NCBI RefSeq assembly: GCF_018613535.1
Contig: NZ_JAGGQB010000005.1
Coordinates: 62,001 to 126,000 of the forward strand
Direction of reading: 5' to 3'
Length of the DNA stretch: 64,000 nucleotides
From: Bacillus sp. ISL-51
GTDB taxonomy: Bacteria; Bacillota; Bacilli; Bacillales; Bacillaceae
Shown: positions 1-9,490 of the stretch, piece after piece
How positions within the stretch are numbered: the first letter of the stretch is position 1
How the letters are laid out: each line of letters begins with the position of its first letter
The notes under the pieces: generated by a model
Told to the model about the DNA's origin: nothing
What the model saw: only the letters and a program-made list of their open reading frames with translations
Database searches by the model: none
Position numbers and translations under genes: made by a program

Positions 1-319
1 CGATAAAACCGACCTCATCAAAGGTGAAGGTGTTTTTCACCAGCACGGTGTAACTGAGCAATATCAGTACAGCGAAAATCGTCACTTCAATTTTCGCATC
101 AAAGAAATGATATTTGCCCGGCATTATAAACAGCCACAATAACAGCAGGCTGATCAGTCCCGGAAATGAAAAAAACCTGAGCTTTTTCATCCGCAAAAGC
201 TCAAAAAGCGCTATACTTCCCATTGCGTAAACAAATACGGTGAACGGCAATCCTCCGAAAATAACTAAAAATAAAAATAGTGCCGCCGCCAGAACACCTG
301 TTAACAATCTTTGTTTCAT
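1..319 (-). CDS. cdsA: Phosphatidate cytidylyltransferase (CDP-diglyceride synthase), N-terminal part
   Basis: Only the first 106 codons are inside the window; the gene runs off the left edge. The translation starts MKQRLLTGVLAAALFLFL and shows several hydrophobic helices in a row, as expected for the integral membrane enzyme that makes CDP-diacylglycerol from phosphatidic acid and CTP. The catalytic C-terminal signature lies outside the window, so the call rests on the N-terminal sequence and on its place 12 nt after uppS, the usual Bacillus order. The start is ATG at 317-319, preceded by a purine-rich ribosome binding site (AGAGGATGG). Confidence 0.88.
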   Translation of the reverse strand, partial: MKQRLLTGVLAAALFLFLVIFGGLPFTVFVYAMGSIALFELLRMKKLRFFSFPGLISLLLLWLFIMPGKYHFFDAKIEVTIFAVLILLSYTVLVKNTFTFDEVGFI

Positions 320-331
320 TTCCACCATCCT

Positions 332-1114
332 CTAAATTCCGCCAAACCTCCGGCCCCGCTGTTGATATTCTCCCAATGCCTGTAAAAAGTGATTTTCTTT
401 AAAGTCAGGCCACAAGACATCTGTAAAAACGAATTCGCTGTAAGCCACCTGCCAAAGCATAAAGTTGCTCAGCCTGATTTCTCCGCTCGTTCTGATAAGA
501 AGCTCCGGATCCTGTATCGATTCAGTCATTAAATGATCGGAGAAAAGCGCTTCATCAATGTCTTCGATATTCAATGAGCCGTCTTTCACCCGCTCAGCGA
601 GTGCTTTTGCAGCATTTACGATCTCTGTCCGTCCGCCGTAGTTCAAGGCAAAATTAAGAATCAGTCCGTCATTTTGTTCAGTATCTTTTACAGCCTTTTC
701 TATCGCCTTGTACGTATGGGAAGGAAGCGCGGATTCATCCCCGATGATTTTCACCCGCACATTTTCCTCGATTAATTCAGGAAGATACGTGTTCAAAAAC
801 TCTTCCGGAAGCTTCATCAAAAAGTCCACTTCCATTTTCGGACGTTTCCAGTTTTCCGTAGAAAAGGCATATAGAGTCAGAACTTTGACGCCCAGCTGGT
901 TTGCAAGCTTCGTGACTCTTTTTACCACTTTCATTCCTTCATGATGTCCGGCAATTCGCGGAAGTGAGCGTTTTTTCGCCCAGCGTCCGTTCCCGTCCAT
1001 AATGATGGCAATGTGTGCGGGAATTTCACCCTTCAGTATGTCTTCTTTTGTATACCGTTCTAAGTTGGAAGCCGCATTCTGCTGATTCTTCCAATTTTTG
1101 AGTATGTTGAGCAT
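332..1114 (-). CDS. uppS: Undecaprenyl diphosphate synthase (isoprenyl transferase)
   Basis: A 260-residue cis-prenyltransferase that condenses farnesyl-PP with isopentenyl-PP to make the C55 lipid carrier for peptidoglycan and teichoic acid synthesis. The signature DGNGRWA is at residues 40-46, with Asp40 as the expected catalytic residue. The C-terminal signature RTSGEIRLSNFMLWQ is near residues 209-223. Start ATG follows GGAGGAATCTC. It is separated from frr by 126 nt holding an intrinsic terminator, so it probably receives readthrough from frr and perhaps its own weak promoter. cdsA follows after 12 nt, joining two envelope-lipid steps. Confidence 0.97.
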   Translation of the reverse strand: MLNILKNWKNQQNAASNLERYTKEDILKGEIPAHIAIIMDGNGRWAKKRSLPRIAGHHEGMKVVKRVTKLANQLGVKVLTLYAFSTENWKRPKMEVDFLMKLPEEFLNTYLPELIEENVRVKIIGDESALPSHTYKAIEKAVKDTEQNDGLILNFALNYGGRTEIVNAAKALAERVKDGSLNIEDIDEALFSDHLMTESIQDPELLIRTSGEIRLSNFMLWQVAYSEFVFTDVLWPDFKENHFLQALGEYQQRGRRFGGI

Positions 1115-1159
1115 GAGATTCCTCCGTCACCCAAAAAGGTTGCGTTGCTGATGATCAAT

Positions 1160-1178
1160 GTTAATCAACAGTATTAAC
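1160..1178. repeat. Inverted repeat GTTAAT-N7-ATTAAC upstream of uppS
   Basis: Perfect 6-nt arms separated by 7 nt lie immediately after the frr terminator in the uppS direction. The arrangement is compatible with a dimeric regulator site, but AT-rich arms of this length occur by chance. No known operator is recognised here. Confidence 0.3.
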
Positions 1179-1208
1179 AAAAAAACCCCCTGTAAACATG
1201 AGAGGGTC
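1178..1208 (-). terminator. Intrinsic terminator after frr
   Basis: Read on the minus strand, ACCCTC and GGGGGT form a short stem (one G-T pair) around an 11-nt loop, followed by TTTTTTTG. It lies between frr and uppS, and as the operon order is conserved it probably reduces rather than ends transcription. Confidence 0.75.
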
Positions 1209-1240
1209 TTTTCACATTATCTATTGTACAGAGTTTTTCA

Positions 1241-1798
1241 TTAAACTTCCATGATTTCTTTTTCTTTGTCTTTTGTAACACTGTCAATTTTTGACACATA
1301 CTCATCTGTCAGCTTTTGAACGTCTTCATTAGAAGCACGCAGCTCATCTTCAGTAATGTCACCGTTTTTCTCAAGTTTTTTGAGTTCATCGTTGCTGTCA
1401 CGGCGTACATTACGGACTGCCACTTTCGCTTCTTCCGCGTATTTTTTCACCACTTTGACAAGTTCTTTCCGTCTTTCTTCCGTCAAAGCAGGGATGGCGA
1501 TGCGGATGATTGTGCCGTCACTTGTAGGTGTTACGCCAAGATCCGCTTTTAAAATCGCTTTTTCAATATCGCCGATCGCTGTTTTATCATACGGTGTGAC
1601 AACCAGCATACGAGCTTCAGGCACATTGATGGAAGACAGCTGGTTTAAAGGTGTTTGGGCACCGTAGTATTCAACTGTTACTTTATCTAATAGAGACGGA
1701 TTGGCACGTCCCGCGCGGACTGACGCCAATTCACGAGAATAAGCGGCAACCGCTTTTTCCATACGTTCTTTCGTTTGTGTTAATACTTCGTTTGACAC
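1241..1798 (-). CDS. frr: Ribosome recycling factor
   Basis: A 185-residue RRF, normal length, that splits the post-termination ribosome together with EF-G. The sequence is rich in charged helix-forming residues and carries the conserved segments [15 protein letters not shown] and [17 protein letters not shown] of the three-helix bundle. Start is GTG at 1796-1798, preceded by GAGGGGGAAATAAC; the GTG lies directly next to the pyrH stop codon, so translation of the two is likely coupled. A hairpin terminator follows the gene. Confidence 0.97.
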   Translation of the reverse strand: MSNEVLTQTKERMEKAVAAYSRELASVRAGRANPSLLDKVTVEYYGAQTPLNQLSSINVPEARMLVVTPYDKTAIGDIEKAILKADLGVTPTSDGTIIRIAIPALTEERRKELVKVVKKYAEEAKVAVRNVRRDSNDELKKLEKNGDITEDELRASNEDVQKLTDEYVSKIDSVTKDKEKEIMEV

Positions 1799-1799
1799 G

Positions 1800-2522
1800 T
1801 TATTTCCCCCTCACGATCGTTCCGATTGATTCGCCGATTACGGCGCGCTTAATGTTTCCTTCTTCCATAATAGAAAAGACGATCAGCGGAATATCATTAT
1901 CCATACAGAGTGAAGAAGCTGTAGAATCCATGACTTCCAGCCCGTCTTTTAAAACATCGAGATAAGATAATGTTTCGTATTTTACTGCGGATTCATCTTT
2001 TCTCGGATCGGCATTATAAACACCGTCGACATTATTTTTAGCCATTAAGATCACATCCGCTTCAATTTCAGCGGCCCGCAGTGCTGCGGTTGTGTCCGTA
2101 GAGAAATAAGGATTTCCTGTACCCGCGGCAAAAATAACGACACGTTTTTTCTCCAAGTGGCGGATGGCTTTTCTTCTGATGTACGGCTCAGCGACCTGCC
2201 GCATTTCAATTGATGTTTGCACTCTGGACTGGATTCCGAGTGTTTCGAGGCTGTCCTGCAAAGCAAGTGAGTTCATGACAGTCGCAAGCATACCCATATA
2301 ATCGGCCGTCGCACGGTCCATTCCTAAGTCACTGCCTGTTTTTCCGCGCCATAAGTTGCCGCCGCCTACGACTACGGCTACTTCGACGTCAAGCTCAGCG
2401 ATTTCTTTTACCTGTTTTGCTATGGATTGAATGACAGTCGGATTAATTCCGTTTCCCTGTTCCCCTGCCAATGCTTCTCCGCTAAGCTTTAGAACGATAC
2501 GATTGTATTTTGGTTTTTCCAT
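1800..2522 (-). CDS. pyrH: UMP kinase
   Basis: A 240-residue bacterial UMP kinase of the amino-acid kinase family, phosphorylating UMP to UDP with ATP; typically a hexamer under GTP/UTP control. The glycine-rich segments [12 protein letters not shown] (near residue 10) and [11 protein letters not shown] (near 52) are visible. I choose ATG at 2520-2522 (MEKPKYNR), which has GGAGGTTATC just before it; a longer frame opening at 2564 would place this Shine-Dalgarno inside the gene and adds a non-homologous N-terminus. It sits between tsf and frr, as in most Firmicutes. Confidence 0.97.
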   Translation of the reverse strand: MEKPKYNRIVLKLSGEALAGEQGNGINPTVIQSIAKQVKEIAELDVEVAVVVGGGNLWRGKTGSDLGMDRATADYMGMLATVMNSLALQDSLETLGIQSRVQTSIEMRQVAEPYIRRKAIRHLEKKRVVIFAAGTGNPYFSTDTTAALRAAEIEADVILMAKNNVDGVYNADPRKDESAVKYETLSYLDVLKDGLEVMDSTASSLCMDNDIPLIVFSIMEEGNIKRAVIGESIGTIVRGK

Positions 2523-2584
2523 GATAACCTCCAAGTGTAAACATTGCCGTTTCCTATTATGCAAGAGAAAAAAAGGTTTGTAAA

Positions 2585-2625
2585 TATAGTTTTAAAAATA
2601 GGGAACACAAGTTGTGTCCCCTATA
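2585..2625 (-). terminator. Hairpin terminator between tsf and pyrH
   Basis: On the minus strand AGGGGACACAA pairs with TTGTGTTCCCT, followed by ATTTTTA. It lies 43 nt after the tsf stop. Probably a partial terminator that separates high EF-Ts expression from low pyrH/frr expression. Confidence 0.75.
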
Positions 2626-2667
2626 CTGCCTGAAAAGCGGCGAAAGATTCGCCAAGGCTTTTCACCA

Positions 2668-3549
2668 TTATTTTTTCACTTGGTTCATAACTTCTTCAGC
2701 AAAGTTTTCTTGGCGTTTTTCAATACCTTCTCCAACTTCGTAGCGGACGTAAGTTTGAACTGTTGCTTTTTTCGCAGCCACAACTTGTTTCACTTTTTCG
2801 TCTGGGTTTTTAACGAAAGCTTGGTCTAACAGGCAAATTTCTTCGAAGAACTTGTTCAGACGGCCTTCAACCATTTTAGCAACGATGTTTTCAGGTTTAC
2901 CTTCTTGAAGGGCTTGCTGAGTCAGAATTTGACGCTCATGGTTCGCTTCTTCTTCAGACACTTGGTCGCGAGAAATGTAGCGAGGGTTTACTGCAGCAAC
3001 GTGCATAGCGATGTCTTTCGCAAGATCTTCATCAGTTGTTCCGCTAAGAACAGATAATACGCCGATGCGGCCTCCCATGTGAAGGTAAGCGCCGAAAGCG
3101 TCGCTGTCTTCTTTTGTAAGAACGGCAAAACGGCGAAGAGTGATTTTCTCTCCGATTTTAGCAACGTTGCTTGTGATGTATTCTTCAACAGTAGAACCGT
3201 TTTCCATCTTTTGTCCCATTGCTTCTTCAAGATCAGCCGGAGCGTTTGCAAGAAGGTGGTCAGCAAGCGTGTTCAGAAGCTCTTTGAAGCCTTCGTTTTT
3301 CGCAACGAAATCAGTTTCAGAGTTTACTTCTAAGATAACGCCTTTGTTGCCGTCCGTTTTAATAAGCGTAGAACCTTCAGCAGCAATACGGTCAGCTTTT
3401 TTAGCCGCTTTAGCAATTCCTTTTTCTCTTAGAAGGTCGATTGCTTTGTCCATATCTCCGTCAGTTTCAGTTAACGCTTTTTTACAATCCATCATACCCG
3501 CGCCTGTTTTTTGACGCAGTTCTTTTACCTGCTGTGCAGTAATAGCCAT
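2668..3549 (-). CDS. tsf: Elongation factor Ts
   Basis: A 293-residue EF-Ts, the nucleotide exchange factor for EF-Tu. The N-terminal UBA-like domain carries [13 protein letters not shown] (residues about 15-27), and the core has the conserved [14 protein letters not shown] segment near residue 75. Length fits the Bacillus protein. Start ATG follows AAGGAGGAATAAAC. A strong hairpin separates it from rpsB, and another follows it, so tsf is bracketed by terminators. Confidence 0.98.
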   Translation of the reverse strand: MAITAQQVKELRQKTGAGMMDCKKALTETDGDMDKAIDLLREKGIAKAAKKADRIAAEGSTLIKTDGNKGVILEVNSETDFVAKNEGFKELLNTLADHLLANAPADLEEAMGQKMENGSTVEEYITSNVAKIGEKITLRRFAVLTKEDSDAFGAYLHMGGRIGVLSVLSGTTDEDLAKDIAMHVAAVNPRYISRDQVSEEEANHERQILTQQALQEGKPENIVAKMVEGRLNKFFEEICLLDQAFVKNPDEKVKQVVAAKKATVQTYVRYEVGEGIEKRQENFAEEVMNQVKK

Positions 3550-3600
3550 GTTTATTCCTCCTTATATGTGTAAACAAGATATGTATAGATACATTTTTCT

Positions 3601-3645
3601 TGAAAAAAGGTGATAAAAGGCAGTCCCTCTTATCACCTTTTGATT
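3601..3645 (-). terminator. Hairpin terminator between rpsB and tsf
   Basis: On the minus strand AAAGGTGATAA and TTATCACCTTT form a perfect 11-bp stem followed by a T run (TTTTTTCA). It starts about 10 nt after the rpsB stop. Since tsf has no obvious promoter of its own, this is best read as a partial terminator that sets the S2:EF-Ts ratio. Confidence 0.85.
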
Positions 3646-3648
3646 AGG

Positions 3649-4428
<780 letters not shown>

Positions 4429-4437
4429 TCATTTTTG

Positions 4438-4468
4438 TGCAGAACTGCCGCCTGCAGCACCCTCTGCA
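4438..4468 (-). promoter_or_regulatory. Hairpin in the rpsB leader
   Basis: TGCAGA and TCTGCA form the base of a hairpin with a further GC-rich inner stem (CTGCAG/GCGGCA), and no U-tract follows. It lies in the rpsB 5' untranslated region. S2 commonly represses its own mRNA in bacteria, so this may be the S2 target; that function is inferred, not shown. Confidence 0.4.
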
Positions 4469-4504
4469 TAAATCGTTAAGCGTGTGTATTTAACACCAAG
4501 AAAT

Positions 4505-4533
4505 AATATAACACAGCTTTATGCGACAATCAA
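4505..4533 (-). promoter_or_regulatory. SigA-type promoter of rpsB
   Basis: Minus-strand -35 TTGATT (4528-4533), 17-nt spacer, -10 TATATT (4505-4510). The -35 overlaps the swrB stop codon, so the ribosomal operon is transcribed separately from fla/che as well as by readthrough. Predicted transcription starts near 4498, leaving a leader of about 110 nt. Confidence 0.75.
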
Positions 4534-5006
4534 GAATCCTTTACAGCTTTGCCGCGAAATTTTAAAAACAGCTCGATTTCCGTCTTTCCGCTCTTCATCC
4601 TTTTGGCGATTTCGCCCGGAGTGAGCCCTTGTTCGTATAAATCTGAAACCTGCTCTTCAAACGAACGCCCGCCTTTGTTTTCGTCATTTTCAGCGCGTTC
4701 CACTTCACTGATCAGCGCTTCAATATGATCCGGAATGTCAGGCCGCCGCTTTGTTTCAGCGGGTTGAGGCGTGTCATTTGCGGTGTCTTCCATCCCGGCA
4801 TTCGGGCTCCGGGTATCTTTGAGTCTCTCGTTTTCTTCTTTTAATTCGAGCAGAAACGCAGCAAGTGTGTTTTCCGTCTCTTCGAGTATCTTCTGCTGCT
4901 GACGCTCTGTCTCCTTAAGAGCTGAAAACCTCGTATACAGAATAATGACGGCATAAAGCAATACGCCGTGAAGCACAAAGCTCAAAAGCCATAATAGTGT
5001 TGACAT
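4530..5006 (-). CDS. swrB: Swarming motility protein SwrB
   Basis: About 158 residues: one N-terminal membrane helix (WLLSFVLHGVLLYAVIIL), a charged coiled-coil segment (about residues 28-65), a low-complexity linker, and a C-terminal helix-turn-helix-like block with LYEQGLTPGEIAKRM. In B. subtilis SwrB promotes flagellar type III export activation and swarming; that role is taken from the ortholog. I prefer ATG at 5006 with GAGTG six bases before it; a GTG at 5015 in the same frame is possible and adds three residues. It is the last gene of the fla/che operon, after sigD. Confidence 0.85.
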   Translation of the reverse strand: MSTLLWLLSFVLHGVLLYAVIILYTRFSALKETERQQQKILEETENTLAAFLLELKEENERLKDTRSPNAGMEDTANDTPQPAETKRRPDIPDHIEALISEVERAENDENKGGRSFEEQVSDLYEQGLTPGEIAKRMKSGKTEIELFLKFRGKAVKDS

Positions 5007-5033
5007 GTTTTTCACTCGCTAACCATGAGTTCG

Positions 5034-5798
5034 TTATTGAATTACTTTTTCAAGCAAATGCTTTAATTTAAAAAGTGCCTTTGAATGAATCTGCGAGATC
5101 CGCGAAGTCGAAAGGTTCAGCACTTGTCCGATTTCGGTCAATGTCAGCTCTTCTTTATAAAATAGACTGACGACAAGCTGCTCTTTTTCAGAAAGCTCAT
5201 GAATTTTTCCGGCAAGCTGAGCGATCAGCTCGTCCTTCATGATTTTTTCTTCCGGCGGCACGTTTTTGTCATCTCTGATCATTACTTGAATATTTTCACC
5301 GTCATCCTGATCGTGCAGCTTTTCATCGATTGACAAAAGATTGGCAAAAAAACCTTCGTTCATCGTTGACACCACGTCCTGCTCCGTCGTCCCCAGCTCT
5401 TCTGCGATCTCTGAGGGCGTCACATTGCGAAGGTAGCGCTGTTCCAATTTCTCAATCGCAGCCTCGACCTTTTTTGTCTTCTCCCGTGAAGTTCTGGGCA
5501 GCCAATCCTCTTTGCGCAGCCCGTCAATGATTGCACCGCGAATTCTAAACGAGGCGTAGGTATCAAATTTTAAATCCCGGCTGGGGTCAAATTTTTCAAG
5601 GGCATCATATAAACCAAGCATACCAAGGCTCATTAGATCGTCTTTATGCACCGATTTTGGCAGTCCGACAGAAATTCTGCCGACATGATATGTGACTAGC
5701 GGCATGTAGCGGCGCATTAAATCATCACCGGCTTTAGGATCTTTCCACTCTTTCCAGCGCGACCAAAGCACCTGATCTTCATAATTCAAGGATTGCAT
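5034..5798 (-). CDS. sigD: RNA polymerase sigma factor SigD (sigma-28, FliA type)
   Basis: A 254-residue alternative sigma factor for late flagellar, chemotaxis and autolysin genes; held in check by the anti-sigma factor FlgM until the hook is complete. Region 2 is seen at about residues 35-95 (DLMSLGMLGLYDALEKFD and TYASFRIRGAIIDGLR), region 3 follows, and region 4 with the helix-turn-helix LTEIGQVLNLSTSRISQIHS is near the C-terminus. Start ATG follows AGGGGGATAACG. Its position near the end of the 26-kb operon is known in B. subtilis to make SigD levels sensitive to operon transcription. Confidence 0.98.
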   Translation of the reverse strand: MQSLNYEDQVLWSRWKEWKDPKAGDDLMRRYMPLVTYHVGRISVGLPKSVHKDDLMSLGMLGLYDALEKFDPSRDLKFDTYASFRIRGAIIDGLRKEDWLPRTSREKTKKVEAAIEKLEQRYLRNVTPSEIAEELGTTEQDVVSTMNEGFFANLLSIDEKLHDQDDGENIQVMIRDDKNVPPEEKIMKDELIAQLAGKIHELSEKEQLVVSLFYKEELTLTEIGQVLNLSTSRISQIHSKALFKLKHLLEKVIQ

Positions 5799-5824
5799 CG
5801 TTATCCCCCTACCTCATACCTTAA

Positions 5825-6325
5825 TTAAATCGTTGTTTCACCTTGTTTAACAGTTCGGATATGCAGCATGCAGGACTTTGGTTCAAATTCAATCGTCCGG
5901 CCGCTTGAGCCGCCCGTATCTTCACTGATGACAGGAATGTTATACAATGTAAGCTGTTCTTTAATGGCCGCTACATTTCGGGGGCCGATTTTCATCAAGT
6001 CGTTCGTCATTTTAAATTTGAACATTTCCGCTCCCCCCGCGAGTTTAGCCTTTAGAGCAAACTTGCGGCAACCGGCTTCCAGCAGCATATCAATCGTCGC
6101 CTTTACGGCAGTGTCGGCATATTTTGCCCGGTTAAGCTCTGCTGTTTTCGATAAAGCCGAATCCGGCAGCATGACATGAACAAGTCCGGCTGTCTGCTTG
6201 TCTTTATCATATAAAACCAATCCCACACATGAACCGAGACCCGAAGTCCGGATTTTCTCCGGATAACGGGCGACCTGAACGTCAGCAATCCCTACTTTTA
6301 CGACGACAGCTTCCGCATGGCTCAT
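5825..6325 (-). CDS. cheD: Chemoreceptor glutamine deamidase CheD
   Basis: A 166-residue CheD. Cys33 in GLGSCVGLVLYD and His50 in LVHVMLP match the catalytic Cys-His pair of receptor glutamine deamidases. It amidohydrolyses specific glutamines of methyl-accepting receptors and also binds CheC, raising its phosphatase activity. The start overlaps the cheC stop by 4 nt (ATGA), consistent with coupled synthesis of the two partners. Length is normal for Bacillus. Confidence 0.97.
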   Translation of the reverse strand: MSHAEAVVVKVGIADVQVARYPEKIRTSGLGSCVGLVLYDKDKQTAGLVHVMLPDSALSKTAELNRAKYADTAVKATIDMLLEAGCRKFALKAKLAGGAEMFKFKMTNDLMKIGPRNVAAIKEQLTLYNIPVISEDTGGSSGRTIEFEPKSCMLHIRTVKQGETTI

Positions 6326-6951
6326 AAAGATGCACCCAATGAGACAAAGAGTTTTTCAAATGAATCATAGTCCGGCAGCATAAACATATGGGCTTTCAGC
6401 TCCTGCCGGCTGCTCTGGTCAAAAATAGAGGTGTCCACGACAATGGCATGCTCCCCGACTTGGCTTAGCTCCATTAATCCTTCGCTGATGACCGCTCCGA
6501 ACATATCAAGGGAGACTTCCGGCACGCTCGGATAAATGTCCAGTTTCGTCAAATCAGCCAATGCCGTTAAATAGGAACCTGCTAAAATATTGCCCAGCTC
6601 ATGTAAGGCAGAAGAGCTTAAATGGTCCTCGCTTAACTGATCAATATCAAAATCCGGATTGCCGATCAGCTCTCTGATAAACTGTTCCGCTTGATGAAAA
6701 GGCATAATGAGAAAGATAGAGCCGGTCATGTCGCCTTCCATTCTTAAAAAGATACTCGCAACCGGCGTTTCAGCGCCGCCAAAAAAATCAGCGAGCTCAT
6801 CAAATGTCAGCAATGTAGCAAACGGCACTTCCATATCTATTTTTCTATTGAGCAGCTGAGCCATTGCAGAAGCCGAGTGGCCTGCACCGATATTCCCGAC
6901 TTCCCGCAAAATGTCCATTTGCTCTTCTTTGATTCCTTTAAACATACTCAT
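6322..6951 (-). CDS. cheC: CheY-P phosphatase CheC
   Basis: A 209-residue CheC with two copies of the phosphatase helix motif: E17-x2-N20 in DILREVGNIGAGHS and E118-x2-N121 in SSALHELGNILAGSY. CheC dephosphorylates CheY-P and joins CheD in adaptation. It is related to the C-ring protein FliY further up the operon. Start ATG is preceded by AAAGGGGTTAAG at slightly long spacing. Confidence 0.97.
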   Translation of the reverse strand: MSMFKGIKEEQMDILREVGNIGAGHSASAMAQLLNRKIDMEVPFATLLTFDELADFFGGAETPVASIFLRMEGDMTGSIFLIMPFHQAEQFIRELIGNPDFDIDQLSEDHLSSSALHELGNILAGSYLTALADLTKLDIYPSVPEVSLDMFGAVISEGLMELSQVGEHAIVVDTSIFDQSSRQELKAHMFMLPDYDSFEKLFVSLGASL

Positions 6952-6966
6952 GTTGTCTTAACCCCT

Positions 6967-7440
6967 TTAAGCATAAGGTTGATCGGGCACAGACAGCGCA
7001 GAATCTTTGTCCAGCACCGCTTGCGCATCAATAATATTCAACAGTCTGTTTTCTTGCTTTACGATCTGTTTAATCCACACATCCGCTTCCTTTGTCTGGC
7101 TTTCAGGCGCAGACTCAATTTCATTTTCATGCACGGTAATGACGTCATTGGCTTCGTCCACGACCCATCCGACCTCCGCATCACGGTAAGCGATGATAAT
7201 AATTCGTGATTCTTCAGTGATTTCTTGCTCAGGCAGGTTAAGACGCTTTCTTAAATCCAGAACCGGCGTGATCACGCCGCGTAAATTAATGACGCCGCGA
7301 ATATAGGATTCAACACCTGGTATTCTCGTCGGTTTTTGCCACTTTTCAATTGATTTCACTTGTGAAACTGAAATCGCGTACTCTTTCCCGTTTATCATAA
7401 ACACAATCATTTTTTCACCAGTTTTGATTTCCGCAGTCAT
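6967..7440 (-). CDS. cheW: Chemotaxis coupling protein CheW
   Basis: A 157-residue single CheW/SH3-like domain protein that links receptors to the CheA kinase. Conserved segments EKWQKPTRIPG, GVINLRGVITPVLDLR (about residues 49-64) and the RIIIIAY strand are present. Start ATG follows GAGGAGGTGCCCAC, a strong ribosome binding site, in keeping with the need for stoichiometric CheW. The next gene upstream is cheA, 20 nt away. Confidence 0.97.
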   Translation of the reverse strand: MTAEIKTGEKMIVFMINGKEYAISVSQVKSIEKWQKPTRIPGVESYIRGVINLRGVITPVLDLRKRLNLPEQEITEESRIIIIAYRDAEVGWVVDEANDVITVHENEIESAPESQTKEADVWIKQIVKQENRLLNIIDAQAVLDKDSALSVPDQPYA

Positions 7441-7460
7441 GTGGGCACCTCCTCGTGTCG

Positions 7461-9485
7461 TTAGTAGATCAGCGCATTACAATCAATAATCAGCGCCACT
7501 TCGCCATTCCCAAGAATCGTGGCGCCGGAAATCGCAAAGACATTTGTTAAATAGTCGCCGAGTGATTTCAGTACGACTTCCTGCTGGCCGATAAAAGAGT
7601 CGACGACAAATGCAGTTGATTTATCGCCTTTTTTCACAACGATCATATGGAACTGCTCTGCGTCTTCTTTTGTATCGGTGATGTTAAACTCTTTTTTCAA
7701 GTAGACGATCGGCACGATCTGTCCTCTGAAATCAATGACTTCCCTGTCATGCGTCTGCAGGATATCCTTTTTATCAATAACTGCCGTCTCTATAATAGAA
7801 GAAATCGGTATCGCAAATGTCTCTTCTTCAAGTTTTATCAGCAAAACAGATATAATGGACAGTGTCAGCGGAAGCTGAATACTAAAGAGCGAGCCTTGGC
7901 CTTCTGCTGACTTTACACTGACTGATCCGCCGAGAGATTCGAGTTTGTTTTTAACGACATCCAATCCGACGCCCCGGCCTGAAATATCGGAAATTTGATC
8001 AGCAGTCGAGAAGCCGGGCGCAAAAATAAGTTCGTAGATTTCATTATCTTCAAGCGTTTCAGCTTCCCGGTCGGTAATCACGTTGCGTTCGAGCGCTTTT
8101 TCGAGAATCTTCTTTCTGTTCAGTCCCGCTCCGTCATCTTCAACCTCAATAAAGACGTGGTTGCCGCTGTGATAAGCCTTAAGAACGACCTGGCCGGATT
8201 CTGATTTCCCTTTACTTACGCGCACTTCAGGCGATTCTATACCGTGATCAATGCTGTTTCTGATTAAATGGACAAGCGGATCGCCGATTTCATCAATCAC
8301 TGTGCGGTCAAGTTCGGTTTCAGCGCCGATGATGGACAGTTCTATTTTTTTGTTTAATTCCTTTTGAAGCTGGCGGATCATTCTCGGAAAACGGTTAAAG
8401 ACCGTTTCTACTGGAACCATTCGCATATTGAGAATGATAGACTGGAGGTCTCCAGAGATTCTTGTCAGCCGTTCAACGGTTTCAGTCAATTCATTATGAT
8501 CCAGCTCTTTGGCGATTTGCTCAAGCCGCCCCCGGTCAATGACCAGCTCTTCGAATAGATTCATCGAAGAATCAAGTCTTTCAATATTGACACGGATCGT
8601 TTTGGAGCCGCCGTTATGCTTCGTATGCTCTTCTGTCTTTGCGGGCTTCGGCTGTTTCTCGGCTTTTTTGACAGGCACGGTCTTCACTGGTTCAGCAGCT
8701 TGCGGCTCTTTCGGTTTTTCGGCCGATTTTAACGGCGCGCCGACAGAAACCTCCACGCGTTCCACTTCTGAAATGCCGCTTATGATTTGCTTAATCTCTT
8801 CAGCGGGCTGCTTTGTTAAGAAGCACACTTGAAAATCTGTGCCGAAATCCTCCGTTTCAAGCACTTCCGCACTCGGAATCGTTTTCGCGACTTCCCCAGC
8901 TTCATTCAGCTTTTCGAATATCATGTAAACCCGCACTGCTTTCAGCATGCAGTTTTCATTGAGGGACACCTTTATTTCATAGCGGCTGAATCCTTGCTCT
9001 TCTGCCTCTTCAATGACGGTCCGTTCGAATTCATCATAACCCCAAGCTGCCGCTTCCTTATTTTCTGCGGCTGGCGGTTCGGCTGTTTCAACGGAAGCTG
9101 CGGTCTCATGCACAGCGTTTACGTCGAGCTTCGCGCTCACTTCAGAAATATCCCTTTTGCCGTCTCCCCCGTCAATAATGGACTGCACCATCTCTTCAAG
9201 GTGGTCAAGCGCTTCAAACAGGACGTCCAGCCATTCTGATGTAACCGCCATCTCTCCGTTGCGGATGGCGTCCAGCACATTTTCCATCAGATGGGTTAAA
9301 TGCGCCAAGTCTGTATACCCCATTGTTGCGCTCATGCCTTTCAGCGTATGGGCAGCTCTGAAGATGTCATGGACAATCTGAAGGTCTGCCGGATCTTTTT
9401 CCAAAAGCAGCAGCTTTTCGTTACATGTCTGCAAGTGCTCTTTACTTTCATCAATAAAGACATCTAAATATTGATTCATATCCAA
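7461..9485 (-). CDS. cheA: Chemotaxis histidine kinase CheA
   Basis: Domains in order: Hpt P1 with phospho-acceptor His46 (AAHTLKGMSATMGY), a P2 CheY/CheB-docking region (about 150-260), a Pro/Lys-rich linker, the dimer helices P3, the ATPase domain P4 (HLIRNSIDHGIE N-box, DDGAGL and GRGVGLDVVK G-boxes), and a CheW-like P5 domain at the end. I choose TTG at 9483-9485, giving MDMNQYLD and placing the histidine at 46 as in B. subtilis; AGGGTG, overlapping the cheB stop, lies 8 nt before it. A GTG at 9494 is the other in-frame option but overlaps that Shine-Dalgarno. Length 674. Confidence 0.95.
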   Translation of the reverse strand: MDMNQYLDVFIDESKEHLQTCNEKLLLLEKDPADLQIVHDIFRAAHTLKGMSATMGYTDLAHLTHLMENVLDAIRNGEMAVTSEWLDVLFEALDHLEEMVQSIIDGGDGKRDISEVSAKLDVNAVHETAASVETAEPPAAENKEAAAWGYDEFERTVIEEAEEQGFSRYEIKVSLNENCMLKAVRVYMIFEKLNEAGEVAKTIPSAEVLETEDFGTDFQVCFLTKQPAEEIKQIISGISEVERVEVSVGAPLKSAEKPKEPQAAEPVKTVPVKKAEKQPKPAKTEEHTKHNGGSKTIRVNIERLDSSMNLFEELVIDRGRLEQIAKELDHNELTETVERLTRISGDLQSIILNMRMVPVETVFNRFPRMIRQLQKELNKKIELSIIGAETELDRTVIDEIGDPLVHLIRNSIDHGIESPEVRVSKGKSESGQVVLKAYHSGNHVFIEVEDDGAGLNRKKILEKALERNVITDREAETLEDNEIYELIFAPGFSTADQISDISGRGVGLDVVKNKLESLGGSVSVKSAEGQGSLFSIQLPLTLSIISVLLIKLEEETFAIPISSIIETAVIDKKDILQTHDREVIDFRGQIVPIVYLKKEFNITDTKEDAEQFHMIVVKKGDKSTAFVVDSFIGQQEVVLKSLGDYLTNVFAISGATILGNGEVALIIDCNALIY

Positions 9486-9490
9486 TTGAT

